This document shows, one piece after another, positions 31,634 to 39,405 of a stretch of 50,294 bases of DNA. This stretch comes from a virus. Within the stretch, counting starts at the first letter, position 1. Every line of letters begins with the position of its first letter. The stretch lies in IMG/VR virus record IMGVR_UViG_3300025314_000854, positions 1-50,294 of that record; one strand, given 5' to 3'. Under the pieces are notes generated by a model. That model saw nothing but the letters and a program-made list of their open reading frames with translations, was not told where the DNA came from and ran no database searches. The position numbers and the translations under genes are program-made.

Positions 31634-32841
31634 TTAGCTTGATTTGCGGTGATTCCCTGCATATCCCACTGGCTGACGAAACGGTGCAATGCGTAGTGAC
31701 CAGCCCACCCTACTGGAATTTGCGGGACTATGGAATAGACGGCCAACTTGGCAATGAACCCACACCAGAAGAATATACAGCGAACCTGGTGACGGTATTT
31801 CGAGAAGTGTGGAGAGTTCTTCGGCCAGATGGTGTGTTATTCCTGAATTTAGGAGACAGTTACGCTGGAAGTGGAGGAGTAGGCAATCAACGGGACGATG
31901 CCAATAAAGGCAATATGCCCCATTTCAAAAGCCAAAGCAGTGCTATTGTTACCAGAAAATCATTAAGACCCGATAAAGCAGATGTATGCACCGAAGGCAC
32001 CCACTCCGTATTGGGATTGAAACCCAAAGACCTGATCGGCGTCCCCTGGCGCGTGGCCTTCGCACTACAGGCCGATGGCTGGTACTTGCGGAGTGACATC
32101 ATCTGGCATAAGCCCAACCCCATGCCTGAGAGTGTGCGGGACAGGCCGACGAAGTCGCACGAGTACCTGTTCCTGCTGAGTAAGAGCCAGCGGTACTATT
32201 ATGACCAAGAGGCGGTTAGGGAACCATATATTAATCCCGACATAAACGCCACAGATAGCGCCATTTGTGGTTTTAGAGAAACACCTCCAGAAGAAGGGCA
32301 ACATAGCGCCCTGGGAAAGCCGCGCAAGACGTTTTATCAGAACATTGGTCGCAACCGCCGCACCGTCTGGACTATTCCCACATCGCCCTACAGCGGCGCA
32401 CACTTCGCCACATTCCCTCCCGCCCTGGTTGAACCGTGCATACTGGCCGGCACATCAGAGCGCGGATGCTGCCCGACTTGCGGCAAGCCGTGGGAGAGGG
32501 TGGTGGAGAAGGGCTATCGCGCTCCAGCTCAGGAAGATGTAATAGCAGAGATGATAGCGAAGGGCGTGCCTCGCCAGAAGGCAAACTTATACGGCAACCC
32601 TTCCAGAGATCCAAAGTTATATGCTGCTAACCCAGATAGGTTTCTCGGCTGGCGCGCCGCCTGTGACTGCCCTCCTGCCGATCCTGTTCCATGCACAGTC
32701 CTTGACCCATTCGCCGGCACCTTCACGGTTGGGATGGTCGCCGCCAAGCATCGCAGGAACGCGGTCGGTATAGAGTTGAAACCAGAATATATCGAACTGG
32801 CGCGAAAGCGTTGCAGTGATATACAAATACAATTTATATAA
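31630..32841 (+). CDS. Beta-class DNA methyltransferase (N4-cytosine or N6-adenine)
   Basis: A 403-residue protein. The N-terminus ISLICGDSLHIPLADETVQCVVTSPPYWNLRDYG carries motif IV as TSPPYW (24-29), the form common in N4-cytosine enzymes. TVLDPFAGTFTVGMVAAKHRRNAVGIELKPEYIELA near the C-terminus is the AdoMet motif I, so the order is beta-class. A CPTCGKPW...CDC pair may bind zinc in the target-recognition region. No cognate endonuclease lies nearby, which suggests a solitary methyltransferase protecting or marking phage DNA. Confidence 0.88.
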   Translation: MISLICGDSLHIPLADETVQCVVTSPPYWNLRDYGIDGQLGNEPTPEEYTANLVTVFREVWRVLRPDGVLFLNLGDSYAGSGGVGNQRDDANKGNMPHFKSQSSAIVTRKSLRPDKADVCTEGTHSVLGLKPKDLIGVPWRVAFALQADGWYLRSDIIWHKPNPMPESVRDRPTKSHEYLFLLSKSQRYYYDQEAVREPYINPDINATDSAICGFRETPPEEGQHSALGKPRKTFYQNIGRNRRTVWTIPTSPYSGAHFATFPPALVEPCILAGTSERGCCPTCGKPWERVVEKGYRAPAQEDVIAEMIAKGVPRQKANLYGNPSRDPKLYAANPDRFLGWRAACDCPPADPVPCTVLDPFAGTFTVGMVAAKHRRNAVGIELKPEYIELARKRCSDIQIQFI

Positions 32842-32857
32842 GAGAGGAAATGAAACT

Positions 32858-33340
32858 ATGAGAGAATCAACTTTCGACACCTGGGCTTTGATTGAACTTT
32901 TCGGCCACTCCCGCATTGCGGGCCTTGTCACCGAGCAAGCCCTAGGTGGATCCGCGCTCATTCGCGTGGACGTTCCAGCCCTCCCGGCCCGCGGCGACAT
33001 CCAGGCCCAACCCGCATTCACAAGATATTTTGGGATTGCGGCAATTTATAGCTTGACCCCCGTGAGTGAAGACCTGGCAACAGCCGCCGCTGACAGTATG
33101 CGAGTGCACCCGGTCGAAATTTATATGGCGACTCCTCAACTACGGGCGGGGCTGGAATGGGATGACGATACCGATAACAATCCCGATAACAATCTCTTAT
33201 CTTTTGGCCCATTTGACGCTGCCATCGAGTGGGACGAAGAAGCCCACCCAAATCTATCACGGCGAAGTCATCAACATCAAAGACGTTATTACTTTCCAGG
33301 GCGCAACAAGAGCCGAAACACTCCAGGCCATGAAAGATAG
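32858..33340 (+). CDS. Small conserved-looking protein, C-terminus probably altered
   Basis: A 160-residue frame starting at ATG 32858. The first ~110 residues (FDTWALIELFGHSRIAGLVTEQALGGSALIRVDVPALPARG...YFGIAAIYSLTPVSEDLAT) resemble a small protein common in phage and bacterial metagenomes. From about residue 115 the frame runs into the N-terminal strand of a HicB-like domain (FDAAIEWDEEAH) and then ends in a low-complexity basic tail (SRRSHQHQRRYYFPGRNK) that looks out of frame. The original gene probably ended earlier, and a frameshift joined the two. Confidence 0.6.
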   Translation: MRESTFDTWALIELFGHSRIAGLVTEQALGGSALIRVDVPALPARGDIQAQPAFTRYFGIAAIYSLTPVSEDLATAAADSMRVHPVEIYMATPQLRAGLEWDDDTDNNPDNNLLSFGPFDAAIEWDEEAHPNLSRRSHQHQRRYYFPGRNKSRNTPGHER

Positions 33341-33419
33341 CGTTTATGATTATCTGGATTTTGTCAGTGGAAAGAAAGCGCATCCAGAGGCAGAGGACAA
33401 ATACAAGGATGTAATTTAG
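33202..33419 (+). pseudogene. Frameshifted HicB-like antitoxin
   Basis: The HicB pattern is split over two frames. FDAAIEWDEEAH is read up to 33247 in the frame of the upstream gene. IYHGEVINIKDVITFQGATRAETLQAMKDSVYDYLDFVSGKK continues from 33252 in the +1 frame to the stop at 33419. An extra base in the CCCAAA run at 33247-33252 would explain it. HicB antitoxins normally pair with HicA mRNA interferases; no HicA is visible. Either a decayed antitoxin-like gene or a sequencing error. Confidence 0.6.
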
Positions 33420-33497
33420 CAAACCCTCAACCACTTCTCCTACTCTAGCCACATTCCCCAAAAAACGATATATAGATAAACTGAAAGGAACAATAAA

Positions 33498-33821
33498 ATG
33501 TTAGCACAGGATATAACCAAAATCGTACAGGCAATGGCCGAGTCAATATCAGATATAAAAAGGCAAGGCAAGGTATTCTTAAGCAGAGAAAACAATTCGT
33601 TATGCATATCGATCAATAGTAACTACGAGATCACCTTTAATAAAGATGATAAATCTTGGAAAATGAATATAGAAGATGGTCTTGGACGAGTAGTAAGATC
33701 CTATGAGATACTCTCTGATAGTCCAGAACATGAACAATTGAATATCATTCTCGATCGACTGGAAGCAAAATCAGGAAATGCTACTTTGGTTTTGAAGTAT
33801 TTGAATGAAAGCGAGAACTAA
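33498..33821 (+). CDS. Unknown 107-residue protein
   Basis: The last plus-strand gene of the island, with GAAAGGAA upstream of the ATG. It is notably AT-rich relative to neighbours. The sequence (ITKIVQAMAESISDIKRQGKVFLSRENNSLCISINSNYEITFNKDDKSWKMNIEDG) suggests a helix followed by a small beta sheet and a C-terminal helix. No family recognised. The base composition hints at a separate acquisition. Confidence 0.55.
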   Translation: MLAQDITKIVQAMAESISDIKRQGKVFLSRENNSLCISINSNYEITFNKDDKSWKMNIEDGLGRVVRSYEILSDSPEHEQLNIILDRLEAKSGNATLVLKYLNESEN

Positions 33822-33823
33822 GC

Positions 33824-34045
33824 CTAGCCCTCAAACACTTCCCCCGCCCTCGCCACACACCCCAAAAACTCGGTAATCGGAAGCTCAACCAAATTCGTGC
33901 CGCGCAAGTCGGCGCGAATTTTGTATCCGTCAAGGAATTGAATAACAATTCTGTCCCCGCGCCGACAGAACCGAAATACCGGGATATTATCGACTCTTAG
34001 AACACCCGAAACAGGATCGAGTTGAACATCATCTGCACATGCAAA
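33824..34045 (-). pseudogene. Small conserved-type gene lacking a start codon
   Basis: A 73-codon open frame reads LDPVSGVLRVDNIPVFRFCRRGDRIVIQFLDGYKIRADLRGTNLVELPITEFLGCVARAGEVFEG and stops at TAG (33824-33826). This resembles a small protein family frequent in phages (LDP..GVLRVD..PVFR...R.....IQF.D). No ATG, GTG or TTG lies in frame before it. ATGATG just upstream (34032-34027) is one base out of frame, so a one-base loss probably removed the start. It overlaps the end of the epimerase gene. Confidence 0.5.
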
Positions 34046-34967
34046 TTAGGTTTTCATTCTTGTACCATTCCATCACTTGCGGCAGCATATCCCGATACGT
34101 TTCGAAATCTAACCCCAGCGCCTTGATTTTGTCATTCCTTACCCCTGTAAAGTCGCGGATATCGCCGACCGTCTCGGCCTCGTAAAGCACTGTTTCAGGC
34201 TTGAGTATATCCAAAATATCATGCAACTGCACGATTTCGCCCGAAGATATATTGTAAACCTGCCCCGCCATTTCAGGCCGCTCCAGGGCCATCACCGCCG
34301 CGTCTACCACGTCCTTGACGTAGGTGAAGGTACGCGTTTGCTGCCCATCCCCAAAGATAGTGATGGGCTTGTGATTGGCAATGCGCCTGCACCATATCGC
34401 AATGACCCCCCCCCTGGCGTCCGCCGATTCCTGGCGCTGGCCGTAGACGTGAAAGGGACGCAAGACCGTCACCGGCAGGCCATATAGTTTGTGATAAAGC
34501 ATAGCGTATCGTTCCCCCGCCAATTTGGATACGCCATAATGAGAGACGGGATTATAACCGGTATTATCCTCGGACATAATTGGGCTGTTGCCATAAACCG
34601 AACCCGTCGAAAAATGAATGAAGTGCTTGATCTTGAACCGCAGCGCGTATTCGAGCAGTTCCAAAGTGCCGCAGGCGTTGACGTGCAAATCTAAAAACGG
34701 ATCGTTGAGCGATACCGTCTTCTTAGAGGCAGCCAAATGAAAAATAGCATCAAACCCCTGACTGTTATAGCAACCGCTATTCATTCCCCGAATATCATCT
34801 TTAACAAAGGTAAAGCGTCTGCTATAATGGGCTACCGCCGAATCCAGATTACGGACATACCCGGCCACCAGATTATCTATTCCTACCACTATATGCCCTG
34901 CCTCGAGCAATGCATCCACCAGGTGGCTACCAATAAATCCGGCGCAGCCCGTAACCAATATTTTCAT
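34029..34967 (-). CDS. NAD-dependent sugar epimerase/dehydratase
   Basis: A 312-residue extended short-chain dehydrogenase. GCAGFIG (7-13) gives the GxxGxxG NAD motif, IFHLAASKKTV and STGSVYG are conserved positions, Y144 and K148 (YGVSK) are the catalytic pair, and LRPFHVYGQRQ and ITIFGDGQQTRTFTYVKDVVDA are typical of UDP-glucose/GDP-mannose epimerases and dehydratases. Substrate cannot be fixed by eye. It overlaps the GT4 gene by ATGA, so the two likely work together in making and transferring a sugar. Confidence 0.88.
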   Translation of the reverse strand: MKILVTGCAGFIGSHLVDALLEAGHIVVGIDNLVAGYVRNLDSAVAHYSRRFTFVKDDIRGMNSGCYNSQGFDAIFHLAASKKTVSLNDPFLDLHVNACGTLELLEYALRFKIKHFIHFSTGSVYGNSPIMSEDNTGYNPVSHYGVSKLAGERYAMLYHKLYGLPVTVLRPFHVYGQRQESADARGGVIAIWCRRIANHKPITIFGDGQQTRTFTYVKDVVDAAVMALERPEMAGQVYNISSGEIVQLHDILDILKPETVLYEAETVGDIRDFTGVRNDKIKALGLDFETYRDMLPQVMEWYKNENLICMCR

Positions 34968-35923
34968 TCGCCCTCCAATATCTGTTCCAACTGATCGGTG
35001 GCCGCATCCCAGGTGTAAGGCGCTATCGCTGATAGGGCAAAATTAGAGAACTGATTAGCAAGTTCGGCATTGGTAAGCAATTGCAATGCCGCTTTATACA
35101 TCCCGTTCTCGTTTCCGACCTCAACCATCCAGCAGTTAATGCCTGATCGGGCAAAGTCGAGATTGCCCCAGATATTGGTACAGACTGTGGGGGCTCCACA
35201 CGCGAAAGCCTCGGCTACTGTATTGTTCCAGCCGCCATGATTTTGAGCATCCATAAAAACCGCGCACGAAGAATACAGCTCCGCCAACTCAATCTGGGAA
35301 TAGCCTTTGTTATTATACAGTTCCAGCCTTAGTTTAGGGTCGGTGTTCTTCAGCATATCGAACACCCGCAGCACCGCCCCCGTACCTTCAATCTCACGCT
35401 TGCTGCCATTGGCAAGTACCAGGTTGGGATCACGAGATTTGCGTGGATAGAACACATTGAAATCCACGCCGCCCAAAACGGGCTTGCAATCGCGCCCGAT
35501 TTCTTGGGTGATGAAATTACAGATAGGAGTGCAGTTGCCTAATAACTCGATATCAGGGTCGTGAATCGCCGCCCTGAATGCGCGGGTGCGGCGATCGGCG
35601 GCGGGCGTATCCAATAAAGCCTGGCGCAGGTTTGGGTCCTGCTCATTGAGACCCAGGATATAACAGTAACGCCGTTGTGCGTGTACGCGCTTGACAACCT
35701 CGTAATGGGGATGGCCGAAGAATATCACGGCTTCGTGTTCGTCAACTGCAAATTGGGTCTCGGGCCGGCCTCGGCAGATCTGGGGCAGCCATTCGCACTT
35801 GCTGCCGTCGCTGTGATAAATCGTGACATCGTGATCGCGTTTGAACAAGTGATTACCTAGCTCCACCACACGCCTGACACTGCCGCGCACGTTCAGGTTC
35901 AGGATCAAGAACGATATTTTCAT
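34964..35923 (-). CDS. GT4-type glycosyltransferase
   Basis: A 319-residue GT-B glycosyltransferase. The start ISFLILNLNVRGSVRRVVELGNHLFKRDHDVTIYHSDG matches the N-terminal Rossmann domain. PVLGGVDFNVFYP is the linker, YSQIELAELYSSCAVFMDAQNHGGWNNTVAEAFACGAPTVCTN carries the GT4 sugar-nucleotide site, with E in VAEAFA. Its stop overlaps the epimerase start and its start overlaps the MuF-like gene end, both by ATGA. Likely transfers a sugar to a host or virion acceptor; acceptor unknown. Confidence 0.85.
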   Translation of the reverse strand: MKISFLILNLNVRGSVRRVVELGNHLFKRDHDVTIYHSDGSKCEWLPQICRGRPETQFAVDEHEAVIFFGHPHYEVVKRVHAQRRYCYILGLNEQDPNLRQALLDTPAADRRTRAFRAAIHDPDIELLGNCTPICNFITQEIGRDCKPVLGGVDFNVFYPRKSRDPNLVLANGSKREIEGTGAVLRVFDMLKNTDPKLRLELYNNKGYSQIELAELYSSCAVFMDAQNHGGWNNTVAEAFACGAPTVCTNIWGNLDFARSGINCWMVEVGNENGMYKAALQLLTNAELANQFSNFALSAIAPYTWDAATDQLEQILEGE

Positions 35924-36639
35924 CCGCGCCTCAACAGTTGCTTGATGCTGGCGAATAAGCCCCGATTCTCGCTAACCTCGCCCTCTTCGTAGACTTGCCC
36001 TGTTTTGCTATTGGTAAACTCGATGGAGCAGCCATCCCTAACCAAACAGGGTGCGGTGCAATCCTTCGGGAATACTTCACCGTCTACCGTACTCATGAAA
36101 CCGCCGCGGGGGCCAATGGGACGCGGCCCCATCTGCTGCCGCTCCAAACACACACTGCAATTCTCGAGCGCCGGATTGACAAACCATGCTGCCGTGTCCG
36201 CCCCCCAACCCTTCGCAACTTTGGCGTGGGCCATCTCATAAGCCTGCCCCGCCGATTCGGAGTACATGCCTGCGCGCATTCTGATTTGAGCCTCGGATAG
36301 ATTGGGGAGATCCGCAGCAAAACGATTTAAAAATTTATACTGCTCCCGCAACATATTTCCTACCCGTCCCCAATCGGACTGCGTCATTTGCGACCGTCCC
36401 CCAATACCTGCTAAGTATTGCCGGATATATTCATTCTTAACCTCGGTGCGCATCAACTGAACCCAGTCCGGGATCGCAATCTGCCCCGCGCTGACATAAC
36501 CCGCCAATGTATCTGTGGCTACAATGGATTGCCGTATTGATTCTTGTATCAGGGACAGGGCGTAGGTATGCGAAATAAATCGCCCCGTCACCGCGTCCTG
36601 GTATCTATGCGCGGTTTCGTTCCAGCGCCAGTCCGTCAT
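35920..36639 (-). CDS. MuF-like phage head morphogenesis protein
   Basis: A 239-residue minor head protein. LIQESIRQSIVATDTLAGYVSAGQIAIPDWVQLMRTEVKNEYIRQYLAGIGG and WGRVGNMLREQYKFLNRFAADL are the helical region. AWFVNPALENCSVCLERQQMGPRPIGPRGGFM is the typical CxxC core of SPP1 gp7/Mu F-like proteins, and the second Cys pair follows (DCTAPC). Such proteins bind the portal and are packaged in a few copies. It is separated from the portal gene by methyltransferases and an HNH gene, an unusual spread. It overlaps the upstream methyltransferase gene by 35 bases. Confidence 0.8.
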   Translation of the reverse strand: MTDWRWNETAHRYQDAVTGRFISHTYALSLIQESIRQSIVATDTLAGYVSAGQIAIPDWVQLMRTEVKNEYIRQYLAGIGGRSQMTQSDWGRVGNMLREQYKFLNRFAADLPNLSEAQIRMRAGMYSESAGQAYEMAHAKVAKGWGADTAAWFVNPALENCSVCLERQQMGPRPIGPRGGFMSTVDGEVFPKDCTAPCLVRDGCSIEFTNSKTGQVYEEGEVSENRGLFASIKQLLRRG

Positions 36640-37462
36640 TGCTGACTTCCTTCCGCTCCCGCGGGTCTGTCAAAAAATCGGCTTGAGTAAGTTTAGGCTT
36701 TTCGTCAATGGCGAAGAGGGGCGGCTGTAGCTGCGCCTGGGCGATGCGCTTCTCCGCAATGGCGAAGTAGTCCGCGTTCATTTCGCATCCCCAAAACTCC
36801 TGCCCCGTCTGAATTGCGGCTATTCCAGTTGTACCACTGCCCATCACAAAATCACACACGAGATCGCCGGGGTTGCTGTAGGTGCGAATAAGATACTCAT
36901 AGAGGGAAATGGGCTTTTGGGTTGGGTGATAACCTACCTCAGGGCGAGTTCTGTCACCATTACTTACCGTTATTATAGTGGTCGGATAATATTCATTGTT
37001 GAATGACTTGCGCGGGCCATAGGGATGATACACATCCTTGTCACCTCCACTCCCTCCGCCCTTCAACCGTGGTTCACCCCTGGTAATCATTTGCGGGTTG
37101 TAGGTAGTGTAACCTGCAGGCGAAAATATCACTATATTTTCGTGAACACGCATCAATCGGCGGTTAGCATCAAGAAAACCAACGGGCAATACTTTATTCC
37201 AAGCCGCCTCTTGTCTAAACCACTCCAAATTACTCATCACCAATGCGCCGGTAAACGGCTGGCTTGCGGTGGTTATGAATGCGCCGCGCGGTTTCAGTAT
37301 GCGCTTGACCGCCGCCCACATCGGCACAAATGGGATCACCACATCCCAGCTACATGCGGTAATACCATAAGGCAAATCTGTCGCTATCAAGTCCACCGAC
37401 TGCGCGGGCAACGTTGGCAGCCAAGCTAGGCAGTCCCCGCAATGCAAAGTAACCTCAGGCAT
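36605..37462 (-). CDS. Beta-class DNA methyltransferase
   Basis: A 285-residue enzyme. VTLHCGDCLAWLPTLPAQSVDLIATDLPYG carries motif IV as DLPY (29-32), a variant of DPPY. HPTQKPISLYEYLIRTYSNPGDLVCDFVMGSGTTGIAAIQTGQEFWGCEMNADYF contains the AdoMet motif I. The order is beta-class N6-adenine (or N4-cytosine). It overlaps both neighbours. The target is unknown; no partner endonuclease is seen. Confidence 0.88.
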   Translation of the reverse strand: MPEVTLHCGDCLAWLPTLPAQSVDLIATDLPYGITACSWDVVIPFVPMWAAVKRILKPRGAFITTASQPFTGALVMSNLEWFRQEAAWNKVLPVGFLDANRRLMRVHENIVIFSPAGYTTYNPQMITRGEPRLKGGGSGGDKDVYHPYGPRKSFNNEYYPTTIITVSNGDRTRPEVGYHPTQKPISLYEYLIRTYSNPGDLVCDFVMGSGTTGIAAIQTGQEFWGCEMNADYFAIAEKRIAQAQLQPPLFAIDEKPKLTQADFLTDPRERKEVSNDGLALERNRA

Positions 37463-38069
37463 GTACCGCCTCCCTCGCCTTCGCCACGATTTCCCGAGGC
37501 CCGATATCGAACACGGCGTAGGGGCTGTAAACGTTGGGCCGTCTCAGGTATAGGGTGCAATCCATTAGATACCATTTCACGATCAAGCCGTGGCCGTCCT
37601 TCCCTATTTCCTCAGGCTTGCGCTTCGTTTTTCTATCCGTTTTCAGGATGGTAAACAGCGCTTTGTCCTGGTTCGTGCCAACATGAAAAGGGAAGCCGTC
37701 GGGAATAGTTTTGACATAAATTGAGTGCAGCTCAAAGCCCGAAGCGTCCCAGGTGAAGGGCTGCCACCCCGCCCACTTGGGCTTGACGCTGCCCACTGAG
37801 CCTACATACAACCAGCCTCCGGGCTTGAGCAAGCGCCAGGCCAGCGCTGACCACGATTCCACATCATCAATGCCGAAGTCCCGCATCAATGCCAGATCAT
37901 ATTCGTGATAACTGGCGGGATTGACTTCAAATAATTCAAAGGCAGTAAGGTCAACACCGGGGGGAGCACCAACCAGCTCCGCGCCCGTTCTAAGCAAGTC
38001 AGCGGCCTTCTTGCCCTTGAAGTCATAACGGAATCGGTGCTCGATTTCGAGGAAGGGATCAATGTTCAT
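37455..38069 (-). CDS. Methyltransferase-fold-like protein, unknown
   Basis: Started at ATG 38069 (about 204 residues), since the frame above it lies over the zinc-finger gene. LLRTGAELVGAPPGVDLTAFELFEVNPASYHEYDLALMRDFGIDDVESWSALAWRLLKPGGWLYVGSVGS looks like a class I Rossmann methyltransferase, with ALAWRLLKPGGWLYVGS as strand/helix five. I see no clear AdoMet glycine loop, so activity is uncertain. It sits in a run of methyltransferases. Confidence 0.55.
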   Translation of the reverse strand: MNIDPFLEIEHRFRYDFKGKKAADLLRTGAELVGAPPGVDLTAFELFEVNPASYHEYDLALMRDFGIDDVESWSALAWRLLKPGGWLYVGSVGSVKPKWAGWQPFTWDASGFELHSIYVKTIPDGFPFHVGTNQDKALFTILKTDRKTKRKPEEIGKDGHGLIVKWYLMDCTLYLRRPNVYSPYAVFDIGPREIVAKAREAVHA

Positions 38070-38295
38070 AGCTATCCCCACACTTGCAGTCATCACCGCA
38101 GCACGGCTCAACGCCGGTGCCGTGACAGCGCGGGCACTCCACAGGCTCGACCAGACCCAACGTTACTGCTATATTGGAGGGCGGCGTCAATTCCGCCCAT
38201 GCTTTCCAGGTATCGCCGCTCACACTGTCTACCCTTTTCCAACCCTCGCATTTGGTACATTTGTCTTCGTCATCGTAAATTGTAACGATGTCCAT
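38059..38295 (-). CDS. DnaJ-type zinc-finger-like small protein
   Basis: A 78-residue protein. CTKCEGWKRVDS and CPRCHGTGVEPCCGDDCKCG provide CxxCxG repeats like half of a DnaJ zinc finger. Its ATG shares a base with the upstream stop (TAATG) and its end overlaps the next gene by 11 bases, so it belongs to the coupled operon. Likely a zinc-binding adaptor; role unknown. Confidence 0.7.
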   Translation of the reverse strand: MDIVTIYDDEDKCTKCEGWKRVDSVSGDTWKAWAELTPPSNIAVTLGLVEPVECPRCHGTGVEPCCGDDCKCGDSYEH

Positions 38296-38798
38296 TATTT
38301 TGTCCTTTCCCTGAATACGACATTGATCGGGCCGGTATAGCCGCGGCGGAAATGCAAAGCTGCAACAGAGAAGCCAATCGGAAAGCCAAGGCTGCTCCCT
38401 GTTCCATACTCAACTAAATCTTGTATACCACCCCAGGCATAGATAATCTTTAACATAGCATGACTATTAAATGTTTTACTGGTTGGCGCTAAATATAAGG
38501 CGTGATCGCATATCTCGAAACTATGATAAAGCCATAAATCGAATAGACTAAACGGCGGGTTTCCCACAATCCAATCATAATGCTCATGACAGGCAAAGAA
38601 GTCCCGTCCCTTCGTAATCTCGCACCAATCCGCACCCGGCAGGTACTTGAGAAACGCACCATCACCCGCGCAAGGCTCCAGGATGCGGCCCGATGGTTTG
38701 AAATACTCCACCATGTCGCGGGCTACCCAATCTGGTGTGTATACGACATCTGATGGATTTAACGGAATCTGCAATAACTGGGGTTGTGTGCTATGCAT
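38295..38798 (-). CDS. N6-adenine methyltransferase-like protein
   Basis: A 167-residue protein. VVYTPDWVARDMVEYFKPSGRILEPCAGDGAFLKYLP gives the AdoMet motif (EPCAGDG, 41-47), and DWIVGNPPFSLFDLWLYHSFEI gives catalytic NPPF (80-83). Motif I before motif IV with no separate recognition domain makes it a compact, gamma-like type. It may be active on its own or need a partner for DNA recognition. Overlaps the HNH gene by eight bases. Confidence 0.82.
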   Translation of the reverse strand: MHSTQPQLLQIPLNPSDVVYTPDWVARDMVEYFKPSGRILEPCAGDGAFLKYLPGADWCEITKGRDFFACHEHYDWIVGNPPFSLFDLWLYHSFEICDHALYLAPTSKTFNSHAMLKIIYAWGGIQDLVEYGTGSSLGFPIGFSVAALHFRRGYTGPINVVFRERTK

Positions 38799-39240
38799 TA
38801 TTCAACCTGGCGTACTCTCCAAATAATTTACAGGCTTCGCAATCGTATGCCTGAGCGGCTTCCTTGGACGTTGTAAATCTTCCTATGTGTTTCTTGTTTC
38901 CATTGATGTTTATATAGGCCTCCCATTTTTTGCGGGCCTTGTCAAAACTCACGCCTTTATATCCACTTGTGTTATCACTCTTTATAATGGCATTCTGCAT
39001 GTTTTGAGCGTGAGTACAAAAGCGTAAATTTCCACGCCGGTTATCAAGTCGATTCCTATTAATATGATCTATCTCGTCATCCTGGCCCGCGCCCATAATT
39101 AATCGATGCATTAATATTTTACCGCTATCCATCGCCGCATAACCAGTTTTCATAAATTGCCACTTATGCCTATTTATCAATTCGTAATCCTCGTCGTCTA
39201 TAATAGCAAACCGACCTTGCGTTAACATTATTTTTTTCAT
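38791..39240 (-). CDS. HNH-AP2 homing endonuclease
   Basis: A 149-residue protein. IIDDEDYELINRHKWQF and the HNH core, MHRLIMGAGQDDEIDHINRNRLDNRRGNLRFC (H45, D58-H59, N-rich end), are followed by an AP2 DNA-binding domain (SGYKGVSFDKARKKWEAYININGNKKHIGRFTTSKEAAQAYD, ~92-148). This is the standard architecture of free-standing phage homing endonucleases. It is inserted between portal and head genes. GAGGT lies five bases before the ATG. An unusual set of interleaved dyads precedes it. Confidence 0.92.
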   Translation of the reverse strand: MKKIMLTQGRFAIIDDEDYELINRHKWQFMKTGYAAMDSGKILMHRLIMGAGQDDEIDHINRNRLDNRRGNLRFCTHAQNMQNAIIKSDNTSGYKGVSFDKARKKWEAYININGNKKHIGRFTTSKEAAQAYDCEACKLFGEYARLNNA

Positions 39241-39250
39241 TTTGACCTCA

Positions 39251-39341
39251 AATAAATAGCCGCCTTCTACAGATTGATATCTTGCTGAGGGATACCAGTA
39301 GAGAGCGGCTATTTATTATCAATCATAGGTATGCCCTCAGC
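39251..39341 (-). other. Three interleaved inverted repeats upstream of the HNH gene
   Basis: On the plus strand three blocks are each followed, in the same order, by their reverse complements. Block P (39251-39263) pairs with 39305-39317, 13 perfect bp, extended inside by TCTAC/GTAGA (39266-39270 with 39298-39302). Block Q (39272-39279) pairs with 39317-39324, 8 bp. Block R (39284-39296) pairs with 39328-39341, 13 bp with one bulged base. The order P-Q-R-P'-Q'-R' cannot nest, so the RNA would be a pseudoknot or would switch between folds. The predicted start of the minus-strand transcript falls at 39341, the first base of R' in RNA order. No known element recognised. Confidence 0.75.
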
Positions 39342-39347
39342 GTGGTC

Positions 39348-39364
39348 ATTATATCACAATCACC
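39348..39364 (-). promoter_or_regulatory. Extended -10 promoter for the HNH region, shared motif copy 1
   Basis: On the minus strand the sequence GGTGATTGTGATATAAT ends in TATAAT (39353-39348) preceded by TGA, an extended -10 element. No good -35 box lies at the usual distance. The same 17-base block, with one difference, precedes the packaging genes at 43929-43945. Confidence 0.6.
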
Positions 39365-39405
39365 TTGGGCAAGCGGTATCTGTAGCAGTTGCGGTTGGGT
39401 TGCGT

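Noticed and set aside
33247-33253. CCCAAAT as a -1 frameshift heptamer for the HicB-like gene
   Set aside because: It fits X XXY YYZ in the upstream frame, but the continuing HicB sequence is in the +1 frame, so a -1 slip would not reach it.
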